A stretch of 64,000 nucleotides of DNA from Enterobacter quasihormaechei (GCF_004331385.1 NZ_SJON01000021.1:1-64000), one strand, 5' to 3'; shown: positions 1 to 10,218, numbered from the stretch's first letter. Numbers and translations are program-made. Notes: generated from the sequence alone by a model not told the origin.

Positions 1-1
1 T

Positions 2-397
2 ATTACTGGTTTGGAGGCTGCGGGTACGAGAGGAGCGTGTGGGATTGTTGGACAACCTGCAGCGACAAACCAATCTTGCATGGCTATTTATCCAAATGAA
101 AAGTTGCTTTCAGCATATCTCTATCATTGGTATGTATACAATGGTGAGGCATTGGCATTTAAATATTGCCAAGGGACTAAGCAGCTAAGTTATACCGCCG
201 GGCTACTGAGAACGATTCCATTATATATTCCTAATATGGTAGAAGAGCAAACCGCCATAGCCACCATTCTTTCAGATATGGATGCTGAGCTCACAGCGCT
301 AGAACGAAAACTCGCCAAGTTCCGCGATATAAAACAGGGCATGATGCAGCAGCTGCTGACCGGCCGTATCCGTTTACCGTTGGAACAGCAGCCATGA
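2..397 (+). CDS. hsdS: type I restriction enzyme specificity subunit HsdS, C-terminal part
   Basis: The 3' end of a gene that begins upstream of the window; the frame is open to the first bases. The visible 131 residues hold the end of the second target recognition domain and the conserved C-terminal helix. That helix starts at the EEQTAI motif and ends in the MMQQLLTGRIRL signature typical of HsdS. HsdS sets the DNA sequence that the HsdR2M2S complex recognises. The stop overlaps the start of the next gene as ATGA, so the genes are translationally coupled. HsdM, normally just upstream, must lie outside the window. Confidence 0.93.
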   Translation: MTGLEAAGTRGACGIVGQPAATNQSCMAIYPNEKLLSAYLYHWYVYNGEALAFKYCQGTKQLSYTAGLLRTIPLYIPNMVEEQTAIATILSDMDAELTALERKLAKFRDIKQGMMQQLLTGRIRLPLEQQP

Positions 398-1827
398 AAC
401 ATGCCCTTGATAAGACAGTTCTGTCGGTCAAGGGTCTACTGAGCCTGACTGACGTAACCATTCCGGCCTATCAGCGTCCTTATAAATGGACGGTAAAAAA
501 TATCAGCGAACTGTTTGCGGACATAAACAGTCATCTCGATAAATCGGCCTACCGCTTGGGCTCAGTAGTGTTTCATCAGCCTGAGAGCAATGAAGAACAT
601 AGACTGGATATCGTCGATGGTCAGCAACGAACTTTGACATTAATGCTGGCAGTATGGGCCATTATCGAAACCCGACTTGCTGAGTTGGAACGTCAGGATT
701 TGCAGGAAGCGCTAACCCAGCTAAAGCCCTCCGTTGAAGGTTTTATGGGACGACAACGCTTTGCCAGTCAGGTATCGGAATACAATCTGTACCAGAATTA
801 TCAGGAGCTAAAACGTAGGGTTAGCCATCGAGAATTCAGCGAGCAACATATTGATTTTCTCCTCAACCGCTGCCAGTTGGTGGTCTTTGTGCTGACTGAC
901 CTTTCTGAAGCCTTTCAGTTCTTCGACTCACAAAATGCCCGTGGGCGGGATCTGGATCCTCACGATCTGCTTAAAGCCTTCCATCTACGTGAATTCGCCA
1001 GCCATGAGGTAGAATTAAAAGCTGTATCCGTTGCCCATTGGGAAGGATTACCTAGCGATGACCTGGCTAATCTTTTCGCATCTTATCTCTACAGGGTACG
1101 TCAGTGGTCGCAGGGAAATTCAGCGCGTTTCTTTGGTAAGAATGAAGTCGGCCTATTTAAAGGGATCAACCTTGATCAGATAGGTCAGTTCCCTTATGTG
1201 GAATCTTTGCGTATGGCTCACCATTTTGTGGATGACTATAACAATCAATACCAGCGCAAGATTGATGGCCAGAAAATGCGTTTCCCTTTCCATCTCGATC
1301 AGATGATTATCAATGGAAGACGCTTTTTCGAAATGGCGGAACACTACCAGCAACAGGTATCGGCAATTATCACAAGTGAGCATGTCAGCACTCACACTCA
1401 AAAGTCGTTAATGATTCAGGGCACAGTCCTTGGTGAAATGGCAGCCCGGATACTAAGAACGTTAAATAGCTATAGAAATCGCCATCGAACAGGGGATCAA
1501 TATATACGCACTATGTTTGATTGCGCTCTGATCTTTTATATCGACAAATTTGGTGGGCAGTCGTTATCTGCAGCGATTGAAAAAAGCTTTATCTGGGCCT
1601 ACAGATGCCGAATCCGACAGCAGGTGGTACAGCTAGCGACTATGGATAAGTACGTACTGGAAAATAATCTATTCCGAATAATCAAAGAAGCCAGAGTACC
1701 TGGTGATGTGCTATCTATACCATTACTCACAATTCGGGCTTCAGAAAATAATAATAACCGCCGTACCGGTAACCATGAGCAAGACGAGCTGGTGAGGCTA
1801 TTCAAGGAGATGAACTACTATGAGTGA
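394..1827 (+). CDS. DUF262 protein, GmrS-like, embedded in type I R-M operon
   Basis: A 477-residue protein with the N-terminal DUF262 signature: an [10 protein letters not shown] segment near residues 23-32 and DGQQRT at 75-80, the ParB/Srx-like nucleotide-binding core of GmrS-type proteins. I see no C-terminal DUF1524 HNH motif, so it resembles the GmrS half alone. GmrSD enzymes are type IV nucleases that cut DNA with modified bases. Its start overlaps hsdS by 4 bp and its end overlaps the next DUF262 gene by 8 bp, so it is made together with the type I system. Whether it blocks phage with glucosylated DNA or assists HsdR is unknown; the family call is secure, the role is inferred. Confidence 0.85.
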   Translation: MKHALDKTVLSVKGLLSLTDVTIPAYQRPYKWTVKNISELFADINSHLDKSAYRLGSVVFHQPESNEEHRLDIVDGQQRTLTLMLAVWAIIETRLAELERQDLQEALTQLKPSVEGFMGRQRFASQVSEYNLYQNYQELKRRVSHREFSEQHIDFLLNRCQLVVFVLTDLSEAFQFFDSQNARGRDLDPHDLLKAFHLREFASHEVELKAVSVAHWEGLPSDDLANLFASYLYRVRQWSQGNSARFFGKNEVGLFKGINLDQIGQFPYVESLRMAHHFVDDYNNQYQRKIDGQKMRFPFHLDQMIINGRRFFEMAEHYQQQVSAIITSEHVSTHTQKSLMIQGTVLGEMAARILRTLNSYRNRHRTGDQYIRTMFDCALIFYIDKFGGQSLSAAIEKSFIWAYRCRIRQQVVQLATMDKYVLENNLFRIIKEARVPGDVLSIPLLTIRASENNNNRRTGNHEQDELVRLFKEMNYYE

Positions 1828-3850
1828 TGCAAAGGTAGCATCCTTTACGGTCAGATCATTACTGGGTGATGCATCTCGTTACCTTATCCCCATGTACCAG
1901 CGTAATTATGCCTGGGGAGAGGGGGAGATCACTCAACTTGTGCAGGACATACTCGACTACCAACAAAAATGCCTGCATAGCCTATACCCTCAAACTTACT
2001 ACATCGGTACGTTAGTCGTGTTCACTCGTCCTGAAGGGGACGCAGAGATAATCGACGGGCAGCAACGTTTCACGACCTTATCCCTTCTTGCTAACTGGTT
2101 AAAAAAACATGCGGGACCCACGCTGGATATGAGCTGGTACCAAGGGATTAACTTAGGGTTTGAGAGCAGACCTAAGTCTGGCGAAACCTTTGCTCGGCTC
2201 TGGCAAGGCGTCGAACCACATAAACTGCGGAGCAAGGAATTTAATGAAGGGCTGATCAAAGGCTACGAACTTATTGGCAAGGTTCTACGCGACTTGAAAT
2301 TAGTTGGTGACTCATTAACTCATTTTTGTACCTATCTGTTCGACCATGTACAAATTGCCCGAATAGAAGTGCCTGCTGATACCGACCTCAATCATTTTTT
2401 TGAGGTGATGAACAACCGAGGCGAGCAACTTGAAAAACATGAAGTGGTGAAAGCGCGACTGATGGCTGTGCTCAACGAGATAACGGACCAGCAAGCTCGG
2501 CAGAGCAGCCTGAACACCCTCTCACGAGTTTGGGATGCTTGCTCCAACATGGAACGTTATGTCCAGTACGGTTTTACACCAGCCGAACGTCATCAATTAT
2601 TTGGGCAGGAAAATTGGGGGCAATTTGTGCCCACTGATTTTAATTCCCTGGCTGACATGCTTGTCCCATCGGCTTCGGAGCTTGGCACAAGAGAAAACCA
2701 AACAAACCGCACACTGGCTAACATTATCAAGTCATCTTCAACCTTCAGTGGTGATAGAGGTGAAGAAGATGAAGGTAGCTCAGAGCGTTTTAATAGTGTT
2801 ATCAATTTCTCCAACTTCCTGCTCCATGTTTTGCGTGTCTGCAGCAACATAGGCAAGAACAGAGTAGATGTTCCGCTTGACGATAAACAATTAATCGAAC
2901 AGTTCGAACTTCGGCTGTTAAAGCAGAATGACCCGGTTAAAGCAGTACAGGATTTTGTCTTTGCACTTCTCAAATGCAAATATCTTTTTGATCAGTTCGT
3001 GATAAAACGAGAGTTCGCCAAAGGTAGCGATGGCTGGAGTTTGAAGGGCCTGCGTTGGTATTCGGAGAAGAGTACCAGTTATATCAATACGTTTAATGAA
3101 GATGAGGGTAACAGTACCAGCATCAACCGACAGATTTTGATGCTGCTTTCCGCATTCCACGTTTCAACCCCTACTCTGGTTTATAAACACTGGTTGAATG
3201 GAGCTTTGTACTATCTGTTTAATGCCCATTCCGCTGAAAACCAGATAGATGCAAGGAAGTACCTCGGGTATCTGGAGCATCTCGCCTCCTCGTTTGTCTT
3301 TCAAAACTTCCTGGCAGAACAAGAACCAAAATCATATTTTGAGATTATCTACGGTAAAGAGCTACATCTCCAACCTGTGGTACTGTCGGACAAGATTAAG
3401 AAGAAGATGCGCTTTGGGATGATAGCAAACAACCTGGTATTCAATTACCTGGACTACTTACTCTGGTGCCGTGACAGACATAAAGCTGAAGTAGTCAAAC
3501 GTTTCGAATTTACCTTCCGGAGTTCAGTAGAGCATTTCTATCCCCAGCACCCCATGGATGGCTATAGGACATTACCAGATACATCGTTGCATACCTTCGG
3601 CAACCTCAGTCTGATTAGCCACAGCAAGAATTCGCGACTGAGTAATTTCCAGCCAAAACAAAAGCAAGAGCACTTCGAAGCGAGTCTCGAACGGAATGAA
3701 ATTGATAGTCTGAAACTGCTCGCCATGATCGAGCTGATGAAGAATAACAATCAGTGGGGGGAAGAAGAAATCGCCTCTCACGAAGCGGAAATGCTGGCAG
3801 TGTTAAGCAGTGTCGATGGTAGTGATAGCGTATTAAGGGAGGTGTTATGA
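1820..3850 (+). CDS. DUF262-DUF1524 fusion protein, GmrSD-like nuclease
   Basis: A 676-residue protein with an N-terminal DUF262 core ([10 protein letters not shown] near 23-32, DGQQRFTTL from 79). The C-terminal region resembles DUF1524, the HNH-type nuclease half of Gmr[11 protein letters not shown] near 570, then [15 protein letters not shown] near 594. It is therefore a single-chain GmrSD-like enzyme lying beside a DUF262-only relative. It overlaps its neighbours by 8 bp (upstream) and 4 bp (ATGA, hsdR), inside one operon. By analogy with GmrSD it may restrict modified phage DNA using NTP, giving the type I operon a second specificity. No activity can be proved from sequence. Confidence 0.85.
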   Translation: MSDAKVASFTVRSLLGDASRYLIPMYQRNYAWGEGEITQLVQDILDYQQKCLHSLYPQTYYIGTLVVFTRPEGDAEIIDGQQRFTTLSLLANWLKKHAGPTLDMSWYQGINLGFESRPKSGETFARLWQGVEPHKLRSKEFNEGLIKGYELIGKVLRDLKLVGDSLTHFCTYLFDHVQIARIEVPADTDLNHFFEVMNNRGEQLEKHEVVKARLMAVLNEITDQQARQSSLNTLSRVWDACSNMERYVQYGFTPAERHQLFGQENWGQFVPTDFNSLADMLVPSASELGTRENQTNRTLANIIKSSSTFSGDRGEEDEGSSERFNSVINFSNFLLHVLRVCSNIGKNRVDVPLDDKQLIEQFELRLLKQNDPVKAVQDFVFALLKCKYLFDQFVIKREFAKGSDGWSLKGLRWYSEKSTSYINTFNEDEGNSTSINRQILMLLSAFHVSTPTLVYKHWLNGALYYLFNAHSAENQIDARKYLGYLEHLASSFVFQNFLAEQEPKSYFEIIYGKELHLQPVVLSDKIKKKMRFGMIANNLVFNYLDYLLWCRDRHKAEVVKRFEFTFRSSVEHFYPQHPMDGYRTLPDTSLHTFGNLSLISHSKNSRLSNFQPKQKQEHFEASLERNEIDSLKLLAMIELMKNNNQWGEEEIASHEAEMLAVLSSVDGSDSVLREVL

Positions 3851-6800
3851 ACAGTGTTGGCCAACGTGAACTCATGACACAAAAACGTGTTATCCAGTTA
3901 TTCACCGAACATCTCGGTTATCACTATCTTGGTAACTGGCACAAAAGAGAAGACAACCGGAACATCGAACCAGGCTTAGTTTCTGCCTGGTTAACAAAAC
4001 GCGGCGTTTCAGAAGTACTAATAGCCAGAGCACTACGGCAGCTGGATCGAGCCGCAAGCCTCGGTGAAGGCCGCATCCTCTATGATGCAAACAAAGAGGT
4101 GTATCGCCTGCTACGCTACGGCGTGAAGGATAAAGAAGGTGCTGGTGAGCAGAATCAAACCGTGTGGTTGGTGGACTGGAAAAATCCAGAAGCCAATGAT
4201 TTTGCTATAGCTGAAGAAGTGACCTACAACGGTGAAAATAAAAAGCGCCCGGATTTGGTGCTGTATGTTAACGGTATTGCGCTTGGTGTCATTGAGCTAA
4301 AACGTTCTACAGTGTCAGTTTCAGAGGGTATCCGCCAAAACCTCGATAATCAGCAAAAAGCCTTCATCCGCAACTTCTTCACTACTATCCAACTGGTGAT
4401 GGCCGGTAATGATTTAGAAGGGCTTCGCTATGGTGTAATCGAAACGCCGGAGAAATATTACCTTCAATGGAAAGAAGCCGCCGAATCACCTCACACCAAC
4501 ATGCTTGATCGTCACCTGGCTCAGATATGCAATAAACAGCGCCTGCTGGAATTGATCCACGACTTTATCGTTTTCGATGCTGGAGTGAAAAAAACCTGCC
4601 GTCATAACCAATATTTTGGCGTCACTGCAACAAAACCGTTTATTCAACGCAATGAAGGCGGGATTATCTGGCATACCCAGGGCAGCGGTAAAAGTCTTAC
4701 AATGGTTTGGCTTGCAAAGTGGATCAGAGAAAATATTACCGACAGCCGAGTTTTGATCATTACCGACCGTACAGAACTTGATGAACAGATTGAGAAAGTG
4801 TTTAACGGCGTGGAAGAAGACATCCTTCGCACCCGGAGCGGCGCGGATCTCGTGGCACGCCTGAATCAAACTAAACCCTGGCTTATATGTTCGCTAGTAC
4901 ATAAATTTGGTCGTCAGGAGGAGGATGACAAAGACGCTGACACGGACGATTTTATCGAACAAATGAAACGAAATATCCCTGCCGATTTTAGCCCGAAGGG
5001 AAAATTATTCGTGTTTGTGGATGAGTGCCACCGAACCCAATCCGGCAAATTGCATTCGGCAATGACAAGCATTTTGCCAGATGCACAATTTATCGGTTTC
5101 ACCGGTACCCCGCTGATGAAGAAAGATAAGAAGAAGTCAGTGGAGGTCTTCGGGCCTTATATCCACACTTATAAATTTGATGAAGCAGTCAATGATGGGG
5201 TTGTACTGGACCTGCGCTACGAAGCTCGTGACATTGATCAGCGGGTCAAATCTCAGAAAAAAGTCGACCAGTGGTTTGATGCTAAGACATCTAAACTTTC
5301 TCGCCTTGGCCAACAGCAACTCAAGCAGAAATGGGCTTCGATGCAGAAGCTGTTATCGAGCCGCTCGCGACTGGAACAGATTGTGGCTGACATCCTTCTC
5401 GATTTTGAACAAAAACCACGGCTCGCCGATGGCCGAGGTAACGCCATGCTGGTCTGTTCCAGCGTCTATCAGGCCTGCAAATGCTATGAGATGTTTAGTG
5501 ACGCAGGTTTTGCCGGTAAATGTGCGATTGTGACGAGCTACCAGCCAAATGCCAGTGAGATTAAAGGCGAAGAGAGCGGTGAAGGACTGACTGAGAAACT
5601 AGCCAAGTACAACATCTACCGCAAAATGCTTGCGGAATATTTTGAACAACCAGAGGCTGAAGCAGCCAAACGTGTGAGTGATTTCGAAAAAGAGGTCAAA
5701 CAACGCTTCATCAAAGAACCGGGCCAGATGCGCCTTCTAATAGTCGTTGATAAGTTATTGACTGGCTTTGATGCCCCGTCAGCCACTTACCTCTATATCG
5801 ACAAGAAAATGGCCGATCACAACCTTTTCCAGGCGATATGTCGCGTTAACCGGTTGGATGGTGAAGATAAAGAATACGGCTATATTGTAGACTATAAAGA
5901 CCTTTTCCGCTCATTGGAAAAAACAGTTCAGGACTACACCGCAGAAGCCTTTGACGGCTACGACAAAGAAGATGTAGCCGGGTTACTGAAAGATCGTTTG
6001 CAACAAGCCAAAATCGATCTTGATGGTGCTCTGGATGCCGTTCGCACCCTATGCGAACCAGTAAAAATGCCACGCAATCAACTTGATTATCAGCATTATT
6101 TCTGTGGGGAATCAGGGGCGTCAATAGAGGAGTTATCTGAGAAAGAAGCTTTACGTCTAACATTGTATCAATCCGTGGCGAAGCTTATCCGTGCTTTTAC
6201 CAATCTGGCAGGTGAGCTAACAGATGCTGGTTATAGTGAGCAGCAGGCAAATCAAATCCGCATTGATGTTGAGTTTTATACAAAAGTCCGGGATGAAATC
6301 AAAATAGCCAGTGGCGATTTCGTGGACATGAAGCAATTCGAGCCAGGGATGCGGCAGATGCTGGATCTTTGGGTGGATGCCGATCCTAGTGAAACCCTTA
6401 TGGATTTTGAAGAACTAGGACTGCTTGAGTTGATTATTGAACGCGGAGAAGAAGCACTGGATGGACTTCCAGCCGACATGCGTGGCAACCAGGAGGCGAT
6501 GGCTGAAGCGATTGAAAATAACGTTCGCAGAACCATTGTTGATGAAAACCCAGTAAACCCGAAATACTACGAAAAAATGTCGGTGTTGCTTGATGAACTG
6601 ATCGCACTTCGTCGTCAACAAGCGATCTCCTATCAGGAGTATCTGGAGCACGTACGTGAACTGGCGAAGCAGGTTAAACATCCGCAGTCAGGTAGTAAAA
6701 GTACTTATCCAGCAAGTATTGATACCCTCGCCAAGAAAGCGTTGTTTGACAACCTCGGGCAGGATGAAATCTTGGTGATAAAGATAGATGCTGCAGTCCG

Positions 6801-6942
6801 TCATACCAAAAAGGCCGACTGGTATGGGGATCGTTTTAAAGAACGCGAGATTAGTTTCGCTATCGCGGAAGAGATCAAAGGTTATTCAGTGACGGTCGCA
6901 GATGTAATGGCCCTGGTGAAGGCACAGAAGGAGTATCGCTGA
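3847..6942 (+). CDS. hsdR: type I restriction enzyme endonuclease/translocase subunit HsdR
   Basis: A 1031-residue motor and nuclease subunit of the HsdR2M2S complex, which pulls DNA with ATP and cuts at a distance from unmethylated sites. The nuclease motif PD...IELKR lies near residues 135-153. Helicase motifs follow: Walker A TQGSGKS near 277, the DECH box near 392 and GFTGTP soon after. Length is normal for the family. The start overlaps the upstream DUF262 gene (ATGA) and the stop shares a base with the next start (TGATG). Partner hsdS lies upstream, separated by the two DUF262 genes. Confidence 0.96.
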   Translation: MNSVGQRELMTQKRVIQLFTEHLGYHYLGNWHKREDNRNIEPGLVSAWLTKRGVSEVLIARALRQLDRAASLGEGRILYDANKEVYRLLRYGVKDKEGAGEQNQTVWLVDWKNPEANDFAIAEEVTYNGENKKRPDLVLYVNGIALGVIELKRSTVSVSEGIRQNLDNQQKAFIRNFFTTIQLVMAGNDLEGLRYGVIETPEKYYLQWKEAAESPHTNMLDRHLAQICNKQRLLELIHDFIVFDAGVKKTCRHNQYFGVTATKPFIQRNEGGIIWHTQGSGKSLTMVWLAKWIRENITDSRVLIITDRTELDEQIEKVFNGVEEDILRTRSGADLVARLNQTKPWLICSLVHKFGRQEEDDKDADTDDFIEQMKRNIPADFSPKGKLFVFVDECHRTQSGKLHSAMTSILPDAQFIGFTGTPLMKKDKKKSVEVFGPYIHTYKFDEAVNDGVVLDLRYEARDIDQRVKSQKKVDQWFDAKTSKLSRLGQQQLKQKWASMQKLLSSRSRLEQIVADILLDFEQKPRLADGRGNAMLVCSSVYQACKCYEMFSDAGFAGKCAIVTSYQPNASEIKGEESGEGLTEKLAKYNIYRKMLAEYFEQPEAEAAKRVSDFEKEVKQRFIKEPGQMRLLIVVDKLLTGFDAPSATYLYIDKKMADHNLFQAICRVNRLDGEDKEYGYIVDYKDLFRSLEKTVQDYTAEAFDGYDKEDVAGLLKDRLQQAKIDLDGALDAVRTLCEPVKMPRNQLDYQHYFCGESGASIEELSEKEALRLTLYQSVAKLIRAFTNLAGELTDAGYSEQQANQIRIDVEFYTKVRDEIKIASGDFVDMKQFEPGMRQMLDLWVDADPSETLMDFEELGLLELIIERGEEALDGLPADMRGNQEAMAEAIENNVRRTIVDENPVNPKYYEKMSVLLDELIALRRQQAISYQEYLEHVRELAKQVKHPQSGSKSTYPASIDTLAKKALFDNLGQDEILVIKIDAAVRHTKKADWYGDRFKEREISFAIAEEIKGYSVTVADVMALVKAQKEYR

Positions 6943-7655
6943 TGCCATTGGTTACCTTTGGTGAGCTCACTCTCGATTTGCAGCGTAAGCCAATCAAAAA
7001 CTTGCATATCAGTGTACTGCCTCCGGACGGCCGAGTAAGAGTATCAGCTCCCGTCTCTCTGTCAGACACAGCTATCAGGATGGCTGTTGTCAGAAGGCTA
7101 GTATGGATCCGACAGCAGCAAGCACAATTTCAGGCTCAGCCGCGCCAGAGTGAACGAGAAATGTGTAGTGGCGAAACACACTACCTTTGGGGAAGAGGAT
7201 ATCGGCTGGATGTAGTTTTAGTAGATAAGCCCCCTGAAGTGAAACTTCAGGGTGGTTGGATACGCATGAAAGTACCTCCACATTATGATACGGCCCAGCG
7301 GGAAGCTGTTCTCAACCAGTGGTATCGCGGTATTTTAAAACAAAGACTGCCTAAGTTAATGGCAAAATGGCAGCAGGAAATTAAAGTTGAAGCCAGTTAT
7401 GTTGGCATCAAACGAATGAAGACTAAATGGGGAAGCTGTAACCCACAGACCGCACGTATCTGGATCAATCTCGAACTGGTAAAAAAACCACCTGAATGCC
7501 TTGAATTCATTGTGGTTCACGAGCTGGTTCATCTACACGAACGCAAGCACAATGAGCGTTTTATCGGCCTGATGAGTATTCACTTGCCAAACTGGCGTGA
7601 ATACAGAGCTAAGTTGAATAAAATGCCCTTGGCTTATAATCACTGGTCATATTAA
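6942..7655 (+). CDS. YgjP-like M48-family (DUF45) metallopeptidase of the R-M operon
   Basis: A 237-residue protein with the zinc protease signature HELVH in VVHELVHLHERKHNERF near residues 190-206, preceded by the KTKWGSCN segment typical of YgjP/DUF45 proteins. No signal peptide is visible, so it is probably cytoplasmic. It is the last gene of the operon and shares one base with the hsdR stop. DUF45 proteases are recurrent companions of type I loci; turnover of HsdR or a phage-triggered cleavage is possible but unproven. Confidence 0.88.
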   Translation: MPLVTFGELTLDLQRKPIKNLHISVLPPDGRVRVSAPVSLSDTAIRMAVVRRLVWIRQQQAQFQAQPRQSEREMCSGETHYLWGRGYRLDVVLVDKPPEVKLQGGWIRMKVPPHYDTAQREAVLNQWYRGILKQRLPKLMAKWQQEIKVEASYVGIKRMKTKWGSCNPQTARIWINLELVKKPPECLEFIVVHELVHLHERKHNERFIGLMSIHLPNWREYRAKLNKMPLAYNHWSY

Positions 7656-7686
7656 AATCGACATATAATTTAAAAAAATTAAATAA

Positions 7687-7710
7687 GGCTGGTACCTATC
7701 GGTACCAACC
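7687..7710 (-). terminator. hairpin terminator after minus-strand hsdM
   Basis: Stem of ten positions (GGTTGGTACC paired with GGTACCAGCC, one G-T pair) around a four-base loop, followed on the minus strand by a T-rich run. It lies between the convergent metallopeptidase and methylase genes and best fits termination of the minus-strand unit. Confidence 0.7.
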
Positions 7711-7716
7711 GAACAC

Positions 7717-9198
7717 TTAAAAACGGATATACGATTTCATTTCTTTTTCTAAAAAACTCAACTCTTCTTGTAATTTATTTTGCTCATCAATTAAAGAATA
7801 CAGATCCATATTCTGGACTTTCTCTGTACGTTTAACATATCTAGTAATATTAAGGTTATAGTCATTAGCCTCAATCTCACTTAAACAGGCAACATGGGAA
7901 AAATTATCTAAACCTTGTCTTTCGTAGAAAACCTTTGATATTTTTTTGATATTCTCGTCTGTTATATAGTTCCGCCCTTTTGAATTTTCAAAAAGCATCG
8001 TTGAATCTATAAACAAAACGTTTGAATCCACTTTGTTCTTTCTAAATATTAAAATAACGGTTGCTATATTAGTTGAGGCAAACAAACGTTCAGGAAGGCC
8101 AATAACGGCGTCTAATAAATTTTTCTTAATTAAATTTTGTCGAATCAGAGCTTCATTTGCGCCTCGAAATAAAACGCCATGTGGGACCACAACTGCCATT
8201 CTACCTGTGTGATCCTTCATAGAAGCAATCATATGCAAGATAAATGCATAATCAGCCTTGGATTGTGGAGGCATTCCTAGAGCAAAACGACCAAACCTGT
8301 CTCTAGAAGCTTCTTCATACCCCCAATTGGACACAGAGAATGGTGGATTTGAAACTACAACATCAAATTTCTCCAATTCTCCTTTATGATCTTGAAATTG
8401 TGGATTGATAAAAATATCTCCCCATTTTATTTCACATTCGTAAACTCCATGTAAGAACATATTAATATACGAAATATTCCATGAGGATTTTAAAATTTCT
8501 TGTCCATATACCTTATAGTCCTGCAGTTTATTACTATTCGGTATTTTCTGGATAGTGCTTAATAAAAGGGAGCCTGACCCACAGGCAGGATCATAAATCG
8601 AATCACCTTCCAAGGGTAAAACCAACTCAGATAACAACGCCGAAACACCATATGGTGTATAAAAGTCACTACCCCTTGCATTTGTTTCAAATGCTATTTT
8701 TTCGAATAACACTTTGCATATTAACTCTATACTTGGTGTTCCATTATCATAATTATTGAATTGAAACCCTTCAGAATTGAGAGCATGCAATAAATCACTT
8801 AATAAAACATCTCTATCTTTTCTCGATCCGAGTCTATCAGATGTGTAGTCTATATCATTAAATATTGATCCATCACACTTATAGAATGAATGAAAAATAA
8901 CATCATCATAGAAATGCAACGCTCTATTAATTCTTTCACCAATAGATCCCTCTCTGATTTCAGAATAAATAGAATAGAAACTCATATCTTCAGGGACATT
9001 AGATAATACTCTTTTTATTCTTGAGTGTTCGTAAGCTACTCCATCCCTTTTCATTTCATAATTTAGATCAGATATATATTTAAGAAAGATTAAAGGAAGA
9101 ATATAATAAAAGGAAGACGTAGTATCTAAACGTCCTCTGAAAACATTTAAAACCTCCCCAACAATTTCCTTAATTTCTTTTTCATTAACTTTAATCAC
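7717..9198 (-). CDS. N-6 adenine DNA methyltransferase, HsdM-like
   Basis: A 493-residue type I-style methylase. An N-terminal HsdM helical domain is followed by FYTP at 179-182, the SAM-binding motif DPACGSG at 203-209 and the catalytic NPPF at 284-287, which marks adenine-N6 methylation. The start is GTG at 9198 with an AGGTGA ribosome site; it begins 2 bp after the stop of the half-HsdS gene. No HsdR is linked on this strand, and the nearby hsdR belongs to a convergent operon with its own S subunit. Base composition is much AT-richer than the backbone. It may be a solitary modification system, an epigenetic regulator, or an alternative M/S pair that lends new specificity to HsdR. Confidence 0.9.
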   Translation of the reverse strand: MIKVNEKEIKEIVGEVLNVFRGRLDTTSSFYYILPLIFLKYISDLNYEMKRDGVAYEHSRIKRVLSNVPEDMSFYSIYSEIREGSIGERINRALHFYDDVIFHSFYKCDGSIFNDIDYTSDRLGSRKDRDVLLSDLLHALNSEGFQFNNYDNGTPSIELICKVLFEKIAFETNARGSDFYTPYGVSALLSELVLPLEGDSIYDPACGSGSLLLSTIQKIPNSNKLQDYKVYGQEILKSSWNISYINMFLHGVYECEIKWGDIFINPQFQDHKGELEKFDVVVSNPPFSVSNWGYEEASRDRFGRFALGMPPQSKADYAFILHMIASMKDHTGRMAVVVPHGVLFRGANEALIRQNLIKKNLLDAVIGLPERLFASTNIATVILIFRKNKVDSNVLFIDSTMLFENSKGRNYITDENIKKISKVFYERQGLDNFSHVACLSEIEANDYNLNITRYVKRTEKVQNMDLYSLIDEQNKLQEELSFLEKEMKSYIRF

Positions 9199-9200
9199 GA

Positions 9201-9791
9201 TTAATCACCTTCTGTAAGTAAGTTAATGCAAACTTGCTGATATAATAAATTACCATTATCAACAATTCTTCTATGTATATCTCTTTGATTTTCCCAGTTA
9301 TTTATTATTCGAGAAATACTAATCTGACAATCTAGAGATGGCAGCTCAATTTTCATATTAGATAGGGTTTTTAAATTAATTTTAGTAATATTAGTACCTT
9401 CACTCACCTCATTAAAATAGGCCTGTCCAAAAGATGAATTAATATACCACCTTAAATAGTCAGGTAATATACTGTTTTCTTTGCACTTTATTATTGCATT
9501 TTGATTACTCGTAATGCCCGGCAATGCTTTTGTTTTCCTAAAGATGCTGGCTGAAAAAACTGGCCCCCGAAGACGTAGAAGAATGTCCCCATCTTGAAGA
9601 TAATGTTTTTCAGGGTCAACTGGAGGGGATACTCGGGCAAGAGTATCCATACGTAAAAGCCCTTCTGTATCAATATCTTTAGTTTGGATTAAATAGCATT
9701 TACCTTTATCACCAAGGTCGTTTATAGCCGTTTTAAACGGCATACCTAAACGTATGTCTGCAATTTCTCCCAATTTAACAATATCATTCAT
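9201..9791 (-). CDS. half-size HsdS with a single target recognition domain
   Basis: A 196-residue protein, about half a normal HsdS, with one target recognition domain. It begins VKLGEIADIRLG, contains a DIDTEGLL segment and the DGDILLRLRGP motif, and ends in one conserved helix (ELPSLDCQISISRII). Half-S subunits are known to work as dimers and then recognise palindromic two-part sites. Start at 9791 has an AAGGAT ribosome site 7 bases upstream. Its TAA lies 2 bp from the methylase start. A stable hairpin (9803-9820) sits between it and the small peptide gene upstream. Confidence 0.85.
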   Translation of the reverse strand: MNDIVKLGEIADIRLGMPFKTAINDLGDKGKCYLIQTKDIDTEGLLRMDTLARVSPPVDPEKHYLQDGDILLRLRGPVFSASIFRKTKALPGITSNQNAIIKCKENSILPDYLRWYINSSFGQAYFNEVSEGTNITKINLKTLSNMKIELPSLDCQISISRIINNWENQRDIHRRIVDNGNLLYQQVCINLLTEGD

Positions 9792-9802
9792 AGTTTATCC
9801 TT

Positions 9803-9820
9803 GGGGAGAGAACTCTCCCC
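9803..9820 (-). other. hairpin between small peptide gene and half-hsdS
   Basis: GGGGAGAG-AA-CTCTCCCC as read on the plus strand, a near-perfect inverted repeat just before the half-hsdS ribosome site. It has no T-run on the minus strand, so it is not a classic terminator. It could set the ratio of peptide to S/M message by processing or partial termination. Confidence 0.55.
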
Positions 9821-9826
9821 TATGTT

Positions 9827-10000
9827 TTAGTTAGTTTTTAAGATGATTGATTGCTTGATATTCATATCACCTGAATGAACTTCCAAATCCATTTGAAATG
9901 ATAAGGCAGGCACCACGTATAAGAAAATTGCTAAAGGTGCCATACGGAGTTTTTTTACAGTTGCATTTGTCAAAGTACGCTGGTATTTTTTCGTATTCAT
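9827..10000 (-). CDS. 57-residue peptide of unknown function ahead of half-hsdS/hsdM
   Basis: I do not recognise this protein. It has a basic N-terminus (MNTKKYQRTLTNATVKKLR), a hydrophobic stretch near residues 21-35 (APLAIFLYVVPALSF) and a polar tail. The start at 10000 is chosen because AAAGAGG lies ten bases upstream; an in-frame ATG at 10009 is too close to that site. It is the first gene after the palindrome-flanked promoter and is followed by a hairpin, half-hsdS and hsdM. It shows no helix-turn-helix. It could be a leader peptide, a small membrane-active peptide or a modulator of the methylase. Confidence 0.5.
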   Translation of the reverse strand: MNTKKYQRTLTNATVKKLRMAPLAIFLYVVPALSFQMDLEVHSGDMNIKQSIILKTN

Positions 10001-10085
10001 ATTTTTCATTCCTCTTTGGTCATGCCTTTTCCGAGAGTAATGAGAGTGAACAGTAGCGCCACTACATGAACACTCCCCTATCGCT

Positions 10086-10104
10086 GTAGTACGCATCGTA
10101 CTAC
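10086..10104. promoter_or_regulatory. 19-bp palindromic operator candidate, downstream copy
   Basis: GTAGTACGCATCGTACTAC, a perfect 8+3+8 inverted repeat. It shares both arms with the copy at 10148-10166 and differs only in the three spacer bases. On the minus strand it lies just after the predicted -10 element, in a position to block transcription when bound. Confidence 0.75.
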
Positions 10105-10106
10105 GA

Positions 10107-10147
10107 TGCGATAGGGTAAATATTATCATGTTTATGACGACAAGCAA
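10107..10147 (-). promoter_or_regulatory. predicted promoter of the peptide/half-hsdS/hsdM unit
   Basis: On the minus strand TTGCTT, then 16 bases, then TAATAT gives plausible -35 and -10 elements. Both lie exactly between the two 19-bp palindromes and transcription would run into the peptide gene. No other promoter candidate is as well placed. The assignment is by consensus only. Confidence 0.5.
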
Positions 10148-10166
10148 GTAGTACGTAACGTACTAC
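10148..10166. promoter_or_regulatory. 19-bp palindromic operator candidate, upstream copy
   Basis: GTAGTACGTAACGTACTAC, a perfect 8+3+8 inverted repeat, 62 bp from its twin measured start to start (nearly six helical turns). It directly abuts the predicted -35 element on the minus strand. Confidence 0.75.
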
Positions 10167-10218
10167 CAAGAAACATTGCCATCCAAGACAGTATTAATCA
10201 CTTAATCACCTGATTTAC

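Noticed and set aside
10001-10147. longer N-terminal extension of the small peptide gene
   Set aside because: It would run through the operator and promoter elements, and the ribosome site supports the start at 10000.
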